Below are positions 10,461 through 20,649 of a stretch of 64,000 nucleotides of DNA, one piece after another. A program made the position numbers and the translations under genes. The stretch covers positions 1 to 64,000 of the forward strand of contig JAVTVY010018941.1 in the NCBI GenBank assembly GCA_036873755.1, in the 5' to 3' direction. The notes beneath the pieces are model-generated. The model ran no database searches. It was not told where the DNA came from and worked only from the letters and a program-made list of their open reading frames with translations. Source of the DNA: Hanleya hanleyi. Its lineage: Eukaryota > Mollusca > Polyplacophora > Lepidopleurida > Hanleyidae. The first letter of the stretch is position 1. The number at the start of each line of letters is the position of its first letter.

Positions 10461-11490
10461 TTCCTACGAAGTAGGCTACAGATCGCAAATTGTCCGGTAA
10501 TGAGTGAGTGAGTCAGTCCATCTGAATCCTTTCGTCGGCAAAATAAGGAGAACCGTTGACATTAGAACCTTGATTTTTGGCATGAACGTGCATTAGGGCA
10601 TTGTTACCAGCAAGTTCTGATCTGAAATAATTTTGATTAAAATTAGATTTATGATTAACACTTCAGTATATTGTTATAGATACATACCATCCATGTGGCC
10701 TTTAACAGTATCATGTTCCTTTTATGACCATGAAGCCCGGGGACCTCCTTATCAGCGGATTTTAAGTCATTAAGGCTTGTCCTTGGAACAAACACAGAGA
10801 GAGGCTCTATCCGAGCCTTGTGGTTTTTAACAGTGATTTATATCCAAGCCCACTGAGATAAGGCTGGTTTCTAGTCGTGCTGCTTGTCACATCAAATTAC
10901 AGTGGTCACGGTGTCCTGTATAGCAGATACTATACTATTGTAGGCTGGGAGCACAAGAATGTGCGGTGTATTTTCTGTGGACTGTGTAGGCTGTACAGCC
11001 TGAATGAAGACAGCCTAGAAGAATTAGTTAAAGCTAGGTGGTTTAACGTTTATCAATGAAGAAAATCACCGATCAACCGTCATAGAATATAATGTGAAAC
11101 AAGAAAACCGGAATAGTACATTCATCAGATTGCCGATGCCCAAAATGTGTTGTCTCATATATCTAGATAACAACGTGATGTAGAGATGCTATTTATTCGT
11201 CTTTGTACCGGTTATACTCAGGAGAATGACATAGAATCATTATTATCTTGTGCATAGAAGGTGCTGGTCGTGAGTTGAATTACCGTAAACTACATAAATG
11301 CTACCTTTCTACTATAGTGATGTATATAAAAAATTGTCGTATTGTTGGGAAAATAATGTGATTCAAAAAGTTGTTTTGATCCTGTACAAGGGCACTGAAA
11401 ACCATTAAAGAGATGTAAATGTATTTTCACACGTAAAGCTTGAAATCTACTGAACCTATATTATTCAATCTGTTTCCTTTATTAACAATG
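10461..11490 (-). mobile_element. E element, truncated
   Basis: Opens with TTCCTACGAAGTAGGC and follows the full copy to TTCAATCTGTTTCCTTT, then stops; the last ~290 bases with the CATGGCAGTG terminus are absent. The next, complete copy starts only 25 bases later. Confidence 0.8.
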
Positions 11491-11515
11491 TCGATTTATG
11501 AACGAAGACAATATT

Positions 11516-12887
11516 TTCCTACGAAGTAGGCTACAGATCGCAAATTGTCCGGTAATGAGTGAGTGAGTCAGTCCATCCGAATCCTTTCGTCGGCAAAATA
11601 AGGAGAACCGTTGACATTAGAACCTTGATTTTTGGCATGAACGTGCATTAGGGCATTGTTACCAGCAAGTTCTGATCTGAAATCATTCTGATTAAAATTA
11701 GATTTATAATTAACACTTCAGTATATTGTTATAAATGCATACCATCCATGTGGCCTTTAACAGTATCATGTTCCTTTTATGACCATGAAGCCATGGGACC
11801 TCCTTATCAGTGGATTTAAAAGTCATTAAGGCTTGTCCTTGGAACAAACACAGGGAGAGGCTCCATCCCAGCCTTGTGGTTTTTAACAGTGATTTATATC
11901 CAAGCCCACTGAGATAAGGCCGGTTTCTACTCTGCTGCTTGTCACATCAAGTTACAGTGGTCGGTGTCCTGTATAGCAGATATAGTATATTATTGCATGC
12001 CTGTCCACTACCCTGGAACATTTCCTAGCTTAGACATTAAACAGCCCCATAAACTTGCCATCAAATGGGATAAGGCTGGGAGTATAAGAATGTGCGGTGT
12101 ATTTTCTGTGGACTGTGTAGGCTGTACAGTCTGAATGAAGACAGCCTAGCAGAATTAGTTAAAGCTAGGTGGTTTAACGTTTATCAATGAAGAAAATCAT
12201 CGATCAACCGCCATAGAATATAATGTGAAACAAGAAAACCGGAATAGTACATTCATCAGATTGCCAATGCCCAAAATGTGTTGTCTCATATATCTAGATA
12301 ACAACGTGATGTAGAGACGCTATTTATTCGTCTTTGTACCGGTTATGCTCAGGAGAATGACATAGAATCATTATTATCTTGTGCATAGAAGGTGTTGGTC
12401 TTGAGTTGAATTACCGTAAACTACATAAATGCTACCTTTCTACTATAGTACTATATATAAAAATTTGTGTATTGTTGGGAAAATAATGTGATTCAAAAAG
12501 TTGTTTTGATCCTGTACAAGGGCACTGAAAACCATTAAAGAGATGTAAATGTATTTTCACACGTAAAGCTTGAAATCTACTGAACCTATATTATTCAATC
12601 TGTTTCCTTTAATTAAAAAATTGTAAAATTAAATCGGCGAGTGTTATTTATTTTGGAATAAAGGCGCATTAGGAGACTGTTACCAACAAGTTCTGAGCTG
12701 ACCTACTTTTGATGAAAATTTCTGGTGATTTTGATGAAAATCACTGGCGATTCTGACTTGGGCGGTGCCCATCTTAATATAGGCAGGATTTCAACTGGGG
12801 GTGGGGATTTCCAAGAGTTCAGTTCGCGTTCGAGTCCTAATGCCTACTGTACTTCGTAGGTCCTGTGACGTTAGTCACACTGCCATG
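11516..12887 (-). mobile_element. E element, full length (1.37 kb), TT target duplication
   Basis: Complete inverted copy from TTCCTACGAAGTAGGC to GTCACACTGCCATG. Flanked on both sides by TT, a 2-base target duplication. No open frame with recognisable domains, so non-autonomous. The right-end segment carries a short GAGT/CAGT tetranucleotide tract whose length differs between E copies. Confidence 0.85.
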
Positions 12888-12944
12888 TTATCACCCCTGT
12901 GAATTAAATTCACTACGTTTAGTCTCATTATAAAATTATTACTA

Positions 12945-13152
12945 TTCTTACGAAGTAGGCTACAGATCGCAAATTGTCCGGTAATCAGTCAGTCAGTCAG
13001 TCAGTCAGTCCATCCAAATCCTTTCGTTGGCAAAATTAGGAGAACAGTTGACATTAGAACCTTGATTTTTGGCATAAACGTGCATTAGGGCATTGTTACC
13101 AGCAAGTTCTGATCTGAAATAATTCTGATTAAAATTAGATTTATAATTAACA
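12945..13152 (-). mobile_element. E element end fragment
   Basis: TTCTTACGAAGTAGGC then a (CAGT)n tract and the family right end, breaking off at ~13152. Preceded by TA. Confidence 0.75.
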
Positions 13153-13781
13153 ATATGCCCCTGTAAGGGCTATGGCTGTTTTCACCATCATTTTCTGCAT
13201 TAAAGAGCGGTGAAGGCAAAGTCCTATTAAGATATCATGTTGCCTCTATCACACTTAGGCAGCCATAACACAGGGCTCAAGTGTAGGTCTTAATCAGCAC
13301 AACTGACAGTTTACAAATTTATGACTCGCTTCTGGCAGAAGTATGGGCTAGTGGCTGGTATTGCTGGGCAGGCCAGTTTACACAGCACAGATGTAGACCT
13401 ATTTGTTCCAGTGATCATGTATGAGATTGCCCAATCTGATTAAAACTCAGACTTAATAAACCGCTCCTCTTTCGGACATGTCGCTGATTAAGATCTGGGA
13501 TAGTTCCTATAACAAATCCGTCAGATGAACTCCGAATCGAATAGTTTCCGGGTCAAATAGTCGCCCAATGAGACGCCTCGTATTATAGCGTGACGGCTAA
13601 TCTCCTAATCTCCGTTCTTGTTGCGATGCAGTTATGAACAGATTTTATGAAACAAATAACCGTACCTATATATCCAGCAGTGCAAGAAATATCCCTTGAT
13701 CTTTTCACCTGGTCTGTCATTGAAGAGAGCAACGGGGAGCAAATAATATCTTCGGTGATTGCTCATGGACTGAGTCGACAG

Positions 13782-13812
13782 CCCCGCCTGAAGCTTCAGC
13801 CTTCAGGCGGGG
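13782..13812. other. Perfect 12-bp GC-rich hairpin
   Basis: CCCCGCCTGAAG at 13782-13793 pairs with CTTCAGGCGGGG at 13801-13812 around a 7-base loop, followed by ATTTTT. It lies just inside the end of the helicase fragment in the TIR element. Role unknown. Confidence 0.7.
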
Positions 13813-13962
13813 ATTTTTCTGCGTCTCGTCCGTACACTCGGCAACATAAAGATTTCCCGTAGCCGGTAAGAAGAACGGTTATACAGTGTCTTTTACGTAG
13901 CATGCAAGAGAGCACCTGCAGTCGCTCTTGCTTTAATGCGGACACGCCAACACACCATAATT
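13797..13962 (-). pseudogene. RecQ-like helicase fragment (Walker A region)
   Basis: Minus-strand translation contains LKQERLQVLSCMLRKR followed by TVLLTGYGKSLCC. This matches the Q-motif/Walker A segment of RecQ-type superfamily 2 helicases, where LKxEQ.. precedes LPTGYGKS. The lysine and serine of the P-loop (GKS) are kept; the usual proline of LPTGYGKS is leucine here. After the P-loop the similarity stops and the frame closes at the hairpin. Only about 35 residues of helicase are present, without the DEAD/DEVH box, so it is a captured fragment rather than an enzyme. It is wholly enclosed by the 79-base TIRs. Confidence 0.65.
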
Positions 13963-14269
13963 TTAGATCTCGCCCTTGGCCGCCACTGAATACCGGTATA
14001 GGACGCTTTCCATTTCGCGTAGTCGGCGTGGCCGCTGGCAATGCTTGATTGTGCACTTCCATTTACTATACCGGAGCAATGCTGGCCTTGCCTCCAAATG
14101 GAAAGCGCCGATACAGGCTCTTCGCCCGTTGAGGCTGGACTGTGATTGGTCGCCAGTCTGACATGCGCGACAGATTTAAGATAGGAACTGTCCCAGATCT
14201 TAATCAGCGACATGTCCGAAAGAGGAGCGGTGTATTAAGTCTGAGTTTTAATCAGATTGGAGATTGCCA

Positions 14270-14395
14270 GGACTGAGGAGTCCTACAGTTAGCCCTATGG
14301 GGTTTTCATCCCATCAGATTAATTCTATATATGTACAATATGAGATATGTGCTTCATCTGGCAAAATGAATAAACAAACAAAACAAACAAGCCGA
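14270..14395 (+). other. Possible LINE 3' end (weak)
   Basis: Non-coding sequence ending in AATGAATAAACAAACAAAAC and a further ACAAACAA, an A-rich pattern seen at 3' ends of some non-LTR retrotransposons. No RT sequence next to it, so uncertain. Confidence 0.25.
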
Positions 14396-14514
14396 TTGAA
14401 GCAGATACAGTCAAATTGGTGAAAACAGAGTTAGAAAGACTCGGTTGCCATATTTTGATGAATAAATATGACGATAAATACATGTAGCTAAAACTTTAGC
14501 TTTTGCTTTTGATA

Positions 14515-17500
14515 CATGGCAGTGTGATTAACGTCACAGGACCTACGAAATAGGGTTTGATATAATTTAAGTGTGTACTCAGAGATGACTTGGGGGTCCT
14601 GTGTGCTACCATGAGAGAATTTATATAGCATCTCTAAATTGACAGTGGGAACTATTAACTTTTCCAGATGTCATCGCTGGTGAGTCGTTAGCATAGCAAC
14701 TATTATCGCCCTCAGTTTCTATTACCATGGGCACTGATCAGCCCAGCAGTACAGCACGAGGTGTTGGGCACCCCCCCCCCCTCTTCTCGGCATTAGGAGA
14801 TTTTTTCAAATTAGCGTAGGGAATGGTGCTCTGTCAGAGCAGTTGAGAAGTAAATGTTTCAAGTCCCAAAATAAGACCGGAAACTGGAAAAGAAACACAA
14901 ATTTGAAGTGAGAACGGTCAAGATCAGAGATTTGTTAGAATGCAAGAATCAAAAGAGAGCCATTCTCCATGGATATATTTATTTGGCATTCAACTTCAAG
15001 GTACCTCATCTGAAGAGAGTACATAGTAATAATCAATGAACAATAAAGCACGCACGAAAAAAATAAACAACTGGTTATAGGTTACTGAATTTAAAACACA
15101 ACGATGATCTTATTATTGATCTCTTCAGTAATAACAGATAATAGGGTCATTGTTGTGTATAAATTTAGTAATTTCTCTCATAAAATCCAGTAATTTTTTA
15201 TTTCTTTTTGAGGTAGAGCATTTTTTAACTAATGACTGAACTGAAGAAATTATGCAATGTTGTATAGGCTGGATATATAAAACGTGCAGTATAATATGCC
15301 TTCAACGGAATTCCAAGACCAGCAAATGAGTGAAAACGGATACCATCGGAATCATGCCGAGAAAACCTATAGGGCTGGGGCTTGGTTTGGCCGGCCACGC
15401 TTATCAGCAGCTACCCGAATTATATTTCAATAAACGTGGTGACTGGGAAGCCCGTCTCCCTAAATTTAGCCCTCACAGCTGTTTTGATACAAAACTGCCT
15501 CGGATCAAATATCCAGTGTCACCCTCGCTCAGAAAAACTGGACCAACAATTCTAATATGTGCTCTAGGCCTGCATCACCGTCAGCGGAGTATTTGCGTCC
15601 TAACTGGGCCTACACATGTATTTTGTAATTTAACATCCGAAGACAATCTGATGAACTTTGCTCTGGAGATCCTTTTCGTAACGGTTTTGTAGTCTTTCAA
15701 TATTAAACCATGCGGCCTACACGAAGCGAGCGAAGACCACCTCAACGATATGGGTGGGAAGATGATGATGAAAATGTGAAGATCAAGAATGAAAGACTGA
15801 AGCCAATAAGTGTGCAAATTACTGTTATATATATAGAAATACCAGAAGTGTGCATGACGGGTGGGGAGGAGTGTGTACTTTTAGTACGGTACAATAACGT
15901 TTCTGCCCCCCCCCCGTAGGCCTATATGCAGAGTGGAAGAAATGCTGTCCATCTTATACTATAATCAATCAGTCAAACAATCATTATTGCACAACTTTAG
16001 ATAAATCCAACATACAAGCAACATATAAAGGAGCACAGTTGTGCTAATACTAACGGTAATACCAGCAACATATATGATGGTTATATTATAACGGCAAAAT
16101 GCTGCAGTGATAGGATACATATAGGGTGTCTGTTCGAACACATTTGTACTATTTCAAGGATGATGCTAATATTATTTTCTATACTACGTTAACTTCATGT
16201 TCGAGTTCCGTAAGCTAAAATTAATATTACAAAACTAGCCTCACATTTTTATTTTAACATACTTGTCCTTACCGTATTCCTTTTCACTAATACCCAATGA
16301 TAGGTAATTATAAAATCTGTGTTCTAATTTTTTTTAATCTCATTTTGTAATGGGAGTAATATCGTAATAGGTACAGATATTACTCCGTCTTCTAAATATC
16401 AAATCGCATATTGTTGTTCTGTGATTCGCAAATGTGACAAAATCCACACATGCCCCGATGATCACATTGAAAATAGTCCAGCCTCACATGATCGGAATAA
16501 GAAAGCAGGAAGAGTGGTTGAAGGTTATTTAACTATTACTAAATTGTAGGCCTAATGTTTTAGAATCTGAAGATTTGACCTTAAAAGTTCAGCTTGATAG
16601 GGCCATGTGTTTCTGGCTCAGGCCAGGGTATCAGTCTTCATCGGAATAGGGTCGCCTTAATATGGTGTATTTTTATACCACCGCCACGCGCTCTGTAAAT
16701 GGATACCACCACATGTGATTAGGGGTCTGTCTTGAATCCAAGCCCTGTTTTCTCGGTATGTGTATCAACATTACAGTGAGGCTAAACATAGATTACTCCA
16801 GAATCTCCAGTTTAATACTAGATTCAAGTGTACTGTTCAACTAGCCATATTATAGATATCTCATAGTACATGTAGATCTAATAGACTGATTACGACGTAC
16901 GAGCGAGCGCACACATGCGCACACATGCATGTGTGCTTTTAATATAGATATAATTAAAATATATTTTGGAAGCTGACGTCTTAGAACAACAACAACGACC
17001 ACCGAAAGCCAACAAATACCCTGACGCTTCTGTGAGAAGAAGTTTTTCAAAGCTGCTTGGTGCTTCTGACAATGATTTATAAAATACATGTACATGTAAA
17101 GTGATACTCGTGGCTCGGTAAAACTTCGCAGCAGACGAAATAACAACCTCCATTCTCCGATAAAATGATTTGCTTCCTTCATGCATTGTGGCATATACAG
17201 CTCGGGAAGCGTGGCGTGGACTATTAGGGAAAACATGGCGGAGCTACCTGGAAACGTATAATGCCGACATATTTTGGCAAGTACCATTAAAGTTACTGAT
17301 ATTTTCGAGTGCTGGGCGCATAATTTTTTTTTTTTTTTTTTGCTTTAGTGCTGGGCGGCCGAAGTTAGTCCCAGGCGCTTAAAAGTCACAGTGAAGCGTA
17401 CAGTCAAGGGTTCCCGATGGGCATGACAGTGCACTAGAGTCATCAATAAATAATAAAAAATTAATTATAAATTAAATTTTCATCAGAATTCGATCAGCTC

Positions 17501-17670
17501 AGAACTTGCTGGTAACAATGCCCTAATGCACGTTCATGCCAAAAATCAAGGTTCTAATGTTAACGGTTCTCCTTATTTTGCCGACGAAAGGATTCGGATG
17601 GACTGACTCACTCACTCACTCACTCACTCATTACCGGACAATTTGCGATCTGTAGCCTACTTCGTAGGAA
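14515..17670 (+). mobile_element. T element 1, full length (3.16 kb), TA target duplication
   Basis: Starts CATGGCAGTGTGATTAACG and ends CCTACTTCGTAGGAA; TA precedes (14513-14514) and follows (17671-17672). The outer ~40 bases on the left and ~180 on the right are those of the E elements, but the 2.9 kb interior is different. It is nearly identical to the inverted copy at 25966-29109. No recognisable transposase: frames at 15354-15692 and 16850-17287 are not convincing because both copies differ mainly by amino-acid-changing bases or by breaks. Other contents are poly-C (~14769-14781), poly-T (~17323-17341), a 15.1 kb inverted repeat (~15096-15168) and AACATGGCGG at 17232-17241, which looks like a YY1-type start-site motif. 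Confidence 0.85.
15710..15919 (+). CDS. Open frame inside T element, possibly captured exon
   Basis: Starts with a good initiation context (A at -3) and encodes MRPTRSERRPPQRYGWEDDD then a charged stretch, followed by less convincing sequence. The T2 copy (within 27699-27890, minus) keeps it with one visible change (E to K at ~residue 43). No domain is recognised; the RRPPQRYG phrase occurs in unrelated basic proteins. Could be the first exon of a lost transposase or of a captured host gene, or chance. Confidence 0.2.
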   Translation: MRPTRSERRPPQRYGWEDDDENVKIKNERLKPISVQITVIYIEIPEVCMTGGEECVLLVRYNNVSAPPP

Positions 17671-18191
17671 TAATCGTTGGTATTTATTGTACTTCTGTAT
17701 CTGAAATCATGTAATAAACATTGGTTGATAACGTTTTTCAAGCACCTGCTTCAGTTCATCTTTGCAGCGTACAAAAACGTTATGGTGTGCAAACGTTATC
17801 GTACGCACAGGTAATTTCTGTCTGTATATTGTTAAATTATGAATAAACTTTGATAATTTTCCCGACAATTTCAGCTGTTTGATTTTTATTTTTCATCCTA
17901 ACAGCGAAGTCATGCAGCCAAGTTTGAGGTTTATCAGTAATTGTATGTTTTGTCAGATGAGTTATGAATGCACATTAAGATTCCTACTTGCAGATCCCTA
18001 TTTTTTTAAATATGCAGAAAGCTATTTTTGACATATCATCAAACAACATAGTAGACTTAAGAAGGCATAGCTGGCTATTAATGAAGAAACTCTGAGGGAA
18101 TTGTCTGATAATTAAAAAGCCTGCCAACTCAGTACCTGCCAGATTAACAGTGATGTACATTGTATAATGCATTCCTGAGTTTCCCATCTAG

Positions 18192-18851
18192 ACAAATTTG
18201 CCTTCTTGCTGGAAATATTGGACAGACCAAGTTGAAGAAAACAATTACGGATAATGGCGGCGAGGTTTTGGATGATATACCGAACAGAGTTTCAGAAAAA
18301 CAGTACATTGTGATAACCTCACAACCTGTAATTAACAAAAACCCTCCAAAAGCTGTCAGACTATAGCAGTCAGAAGATCATATTCAATAGTTGATGTCGA
18401 TTTTGTTTATTCTTCAGTGAAAGACGGCAAAGTGAAGAACCCAAATGAGTGTAGCTTGGGCATGAAAGAAATTCACAAAATTATGAAAGCAAGAGATTCC
18501 TTAGTCAAGGCTAAACACTTCTCACAGAATAATTCAATGCTTTCACTACTACGAAAAGCTAAGCGTGTAGTTCAGTTGAAGCAAAGAAATAAGAAAAACA
18601 AAAGATATATCAATCCAGCAACATACTTTGCTATGACCCGGAGGAAGTATTTTGGTCATGCAGCCTTTTCTGGTTTCCATGGATCCCAAGCACTGACCAA
18701 AAAGTTTATGGCAGAGTGGAAAAATCTTACCCCAAGAACTAAGACAAAGTCAACAAATGATTGGAAACTGCATGTTGAAAACTTCAAATCAGCTGAAAAG
18801 CATTCACGGTTCAAACGTCATACAAGTGTAAACAAACGCTTACCATTTTGA
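18192..18851 (+). pseudogene. BRCT-domain terminal exon with a frameshift
   Basis: A pyrimidine-rich acceptor (TTTCCCATCTAG, ending 18191) precedes an exon whose first part reads QICLLAGNIGQTKLKKTITD, then NGGEVLDDI, and in another frame SYSIVDVDFVYSSVKDGKV. Together these give the order of a BRCT fold: LxG at the first strand, GG in the loop after helix 1, and hydrophobic-D-F-V plus G in the last helix. The two halves are joined only if one base is restored near 18375: the first frame hits TAG at 18364, and the second is open from about there to TGA at 18849-18851. The ~130-residue C-terminal extension is basic (RKAKRVVQLKQRNKKNK region) and unrecognised. BRCT domains bind phosphopeptides in DNA-repair and checkpoint proteins; which parent gene this is I cannot say. 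It is either a decayed copy or a real exon with a consensus error. Confidence 0.55.
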
Positions 18852-18865
18852 TGCTACTGGGTTTA

Positions 18866-20647
18866 CATGGATGGATGGATGCACTTGGGTGCTCCATCGC
18901 ACCGCGATAAGCACTGGTCGTGCGATCATGCCGTACAACCCGTTTTCACCAATCCACTCTTAAACAATTCATCTTGTCATACAGACATGGATAATCCCCA
19001 CACTCTGTGCATATCTGAGACCACTTTTGGGTTAATTCAGATTTTATAATGAGGACAGTACACTAGTTTGTGATGTCTCTATTGTGTGGAGAATTTATTA
19101 GATAGATTTGTCCATGTTTCAATGCATTTGAATCAAAGGAGATAACTTGTGGATGCGCTGGACAGCTTGTCTTGAACTATATCCAAATCGCTTGTTTGTA
19201 AGTATGTTGATTTACGTATATACACCACAGTTAGCAATTACGGTATTTGAATGTGTGAATTCTCTGTGACGCTCGTTAGACCTTATGTTATAGATAGGGT
19301 GTTTTATGAGCGTCCATTCACTAAAATGGTGAAATAGTCATATATAGCGTGAATTTATGTAGATTTTCTTCAACTTGGTCTGCCTAATTGTAGATGAATG
19401 GGTTTGCATGTGGATCACTACTATTAAATGTTATTTTTGTGGTTTTGTGAAGCATTACAGTACACATATGGTATGATATAGAGTGGTATTGAGTGATGAG
19501 TGATTTGTATTTTTCTTTTTTTTTTCTTTGGGGGGGGGGTGGTGGGTTCATCATCTCATAGCAAAATCTTTTACATGTAATTCATTTTTGGTATTGTCAA
19601 AAGTTGTCTGCATGATGGTGAGACTGGTACAAGCGTAATAAGATAAAAGTATGTGGCAATACGACACGGTATCAGTTATATCTTATTATTCAAGATTAGA
19701 TAAAAGCTTTTCTGTCATTCCTGTCTGCTTTTGATTCAACTGATCATGCACAGACATGTGCAGATGTGGTAAAATTGTTATGAGTTATTGATTTGATATC
19801 CTATGTTGATGCAATCATACATTTTCGTTTGCAAATGAAACTCCCCTACATGTTCATAAAGGATTGAACACAAAGCATTTCTATATGGGATATTCATATG
19901 GGTTAGTAGTTAAATGTATACTCAATACATTTTAGTGCCACGTATGAAGCTACATTTACATGTGTACATTGATGATTGAAAGTTTGGTCCATTATGAAAA
20001 AATAATGCAGCACGTAGCCAGTGTAGTATGTAGTAATATTTACCTTGCGAGGAAGGGCTGTGTGTAGTTAGGAATAGCAATGCCATAGTACATGCAGGAC
20101 AATATACAATGAGCATAGAGAGACAAACACCAGTATAAGTATATAAGGATAATTAAAATGAGCCATTTCACATTTTTGACAGGAAATGCATCGTAAGTTT
20201 TGATATGAACAAATTTGGAGTGACGTTCTTAATCGGGCTCCACGTGAAGTTTCTTCCATGAAAGGCAAACTATTCTTAAATGATGCGAACTGCATATTTC
20301 CAGTCTGATTTATAATACAAATAGAGGAAGTTGAAGAATTCAAGAATAAAAGTACTAAACTGGAATAATAGCGACCTTCCTCGACAGGAAAACAATTAGA
20401 TTGAAAATATTTATTTTTTCATTACACCAAGACACAAATTCCAGCATGAAGAGTTTTATTTTCAAAATATACATCCTATTATAAGAAGTCAGATTAAATA
20501 AAATGAACTCGAGCGCAGCAAGTATCAAATGTTCATCAACAAATGTGCTTGCATTGGCCATGTTGGCAGATTGTTTAAACTAATATCTTTCATACAGCCT
20601 AGCATTATTGCCCTGTAGAATTTTATTGTTTTAATTATCCAAATGTA
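18866..20647. other. Intergenic, no gene seen
   Basis: A GGATGGATG microsatellite start (18866-18880) shares its flank with 8205-8250 inverted. A G-run lies near 19532-19541. No exon-like frame or further repeat recognised. Confidence 0.4.
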
Positions 20648-20649
20648 TA

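Larger units (their letters stand above)
13432..14259. mobile_element. TIR element with 79-base inverted ends and 9-bp TSD (Mutator-like)
   Basis: Bases 13432-13510 reappear inverted at 14181-14259 with only a few mismatches; the ends read CAATCTGATTAAAACTCAG. Immediately outside lies the same nine bases on both sides, GAGATTGCC at 13423-13431 and 14260-14268. Long TIRs with a 9-bp target duplication are typical of Mutator-like elements (Merlin is an alternative). The interior carries a RecQ-like helicase gene fragment and a 12-bp perfect hairpin. No transposase seen, so it is non-autonomous. Confidence 0.75.

Noticed and set aside
12828..12837. GTTCGAGTCC in E elements as a pol III B box, making E a tRNA-derived SINE
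   Set aside because: No A box at proper spacing, element length of 1.4 kb, and 2-bp target duplications do not fit a SINE.
15354..15692. Glycine/leucine-containing frame in T1 and T2 as a conserved gene
   Set aside because: The differences between the two copies that I noticed change amino acids, there is no domain, and the longest form lacks an ATG at its start.
16850..17287. 145-codon frame in T1 as transposase
   Set aside because: The T2 counterpart is broken after ~88 codons, no transposase motif is visible, and the end of the frame is a run of valines from a GTT repeat.
17984..18338. Antisense frames over the BRCT exon
   Set aside because: Shadows of the plus-strand BRCT sequence.
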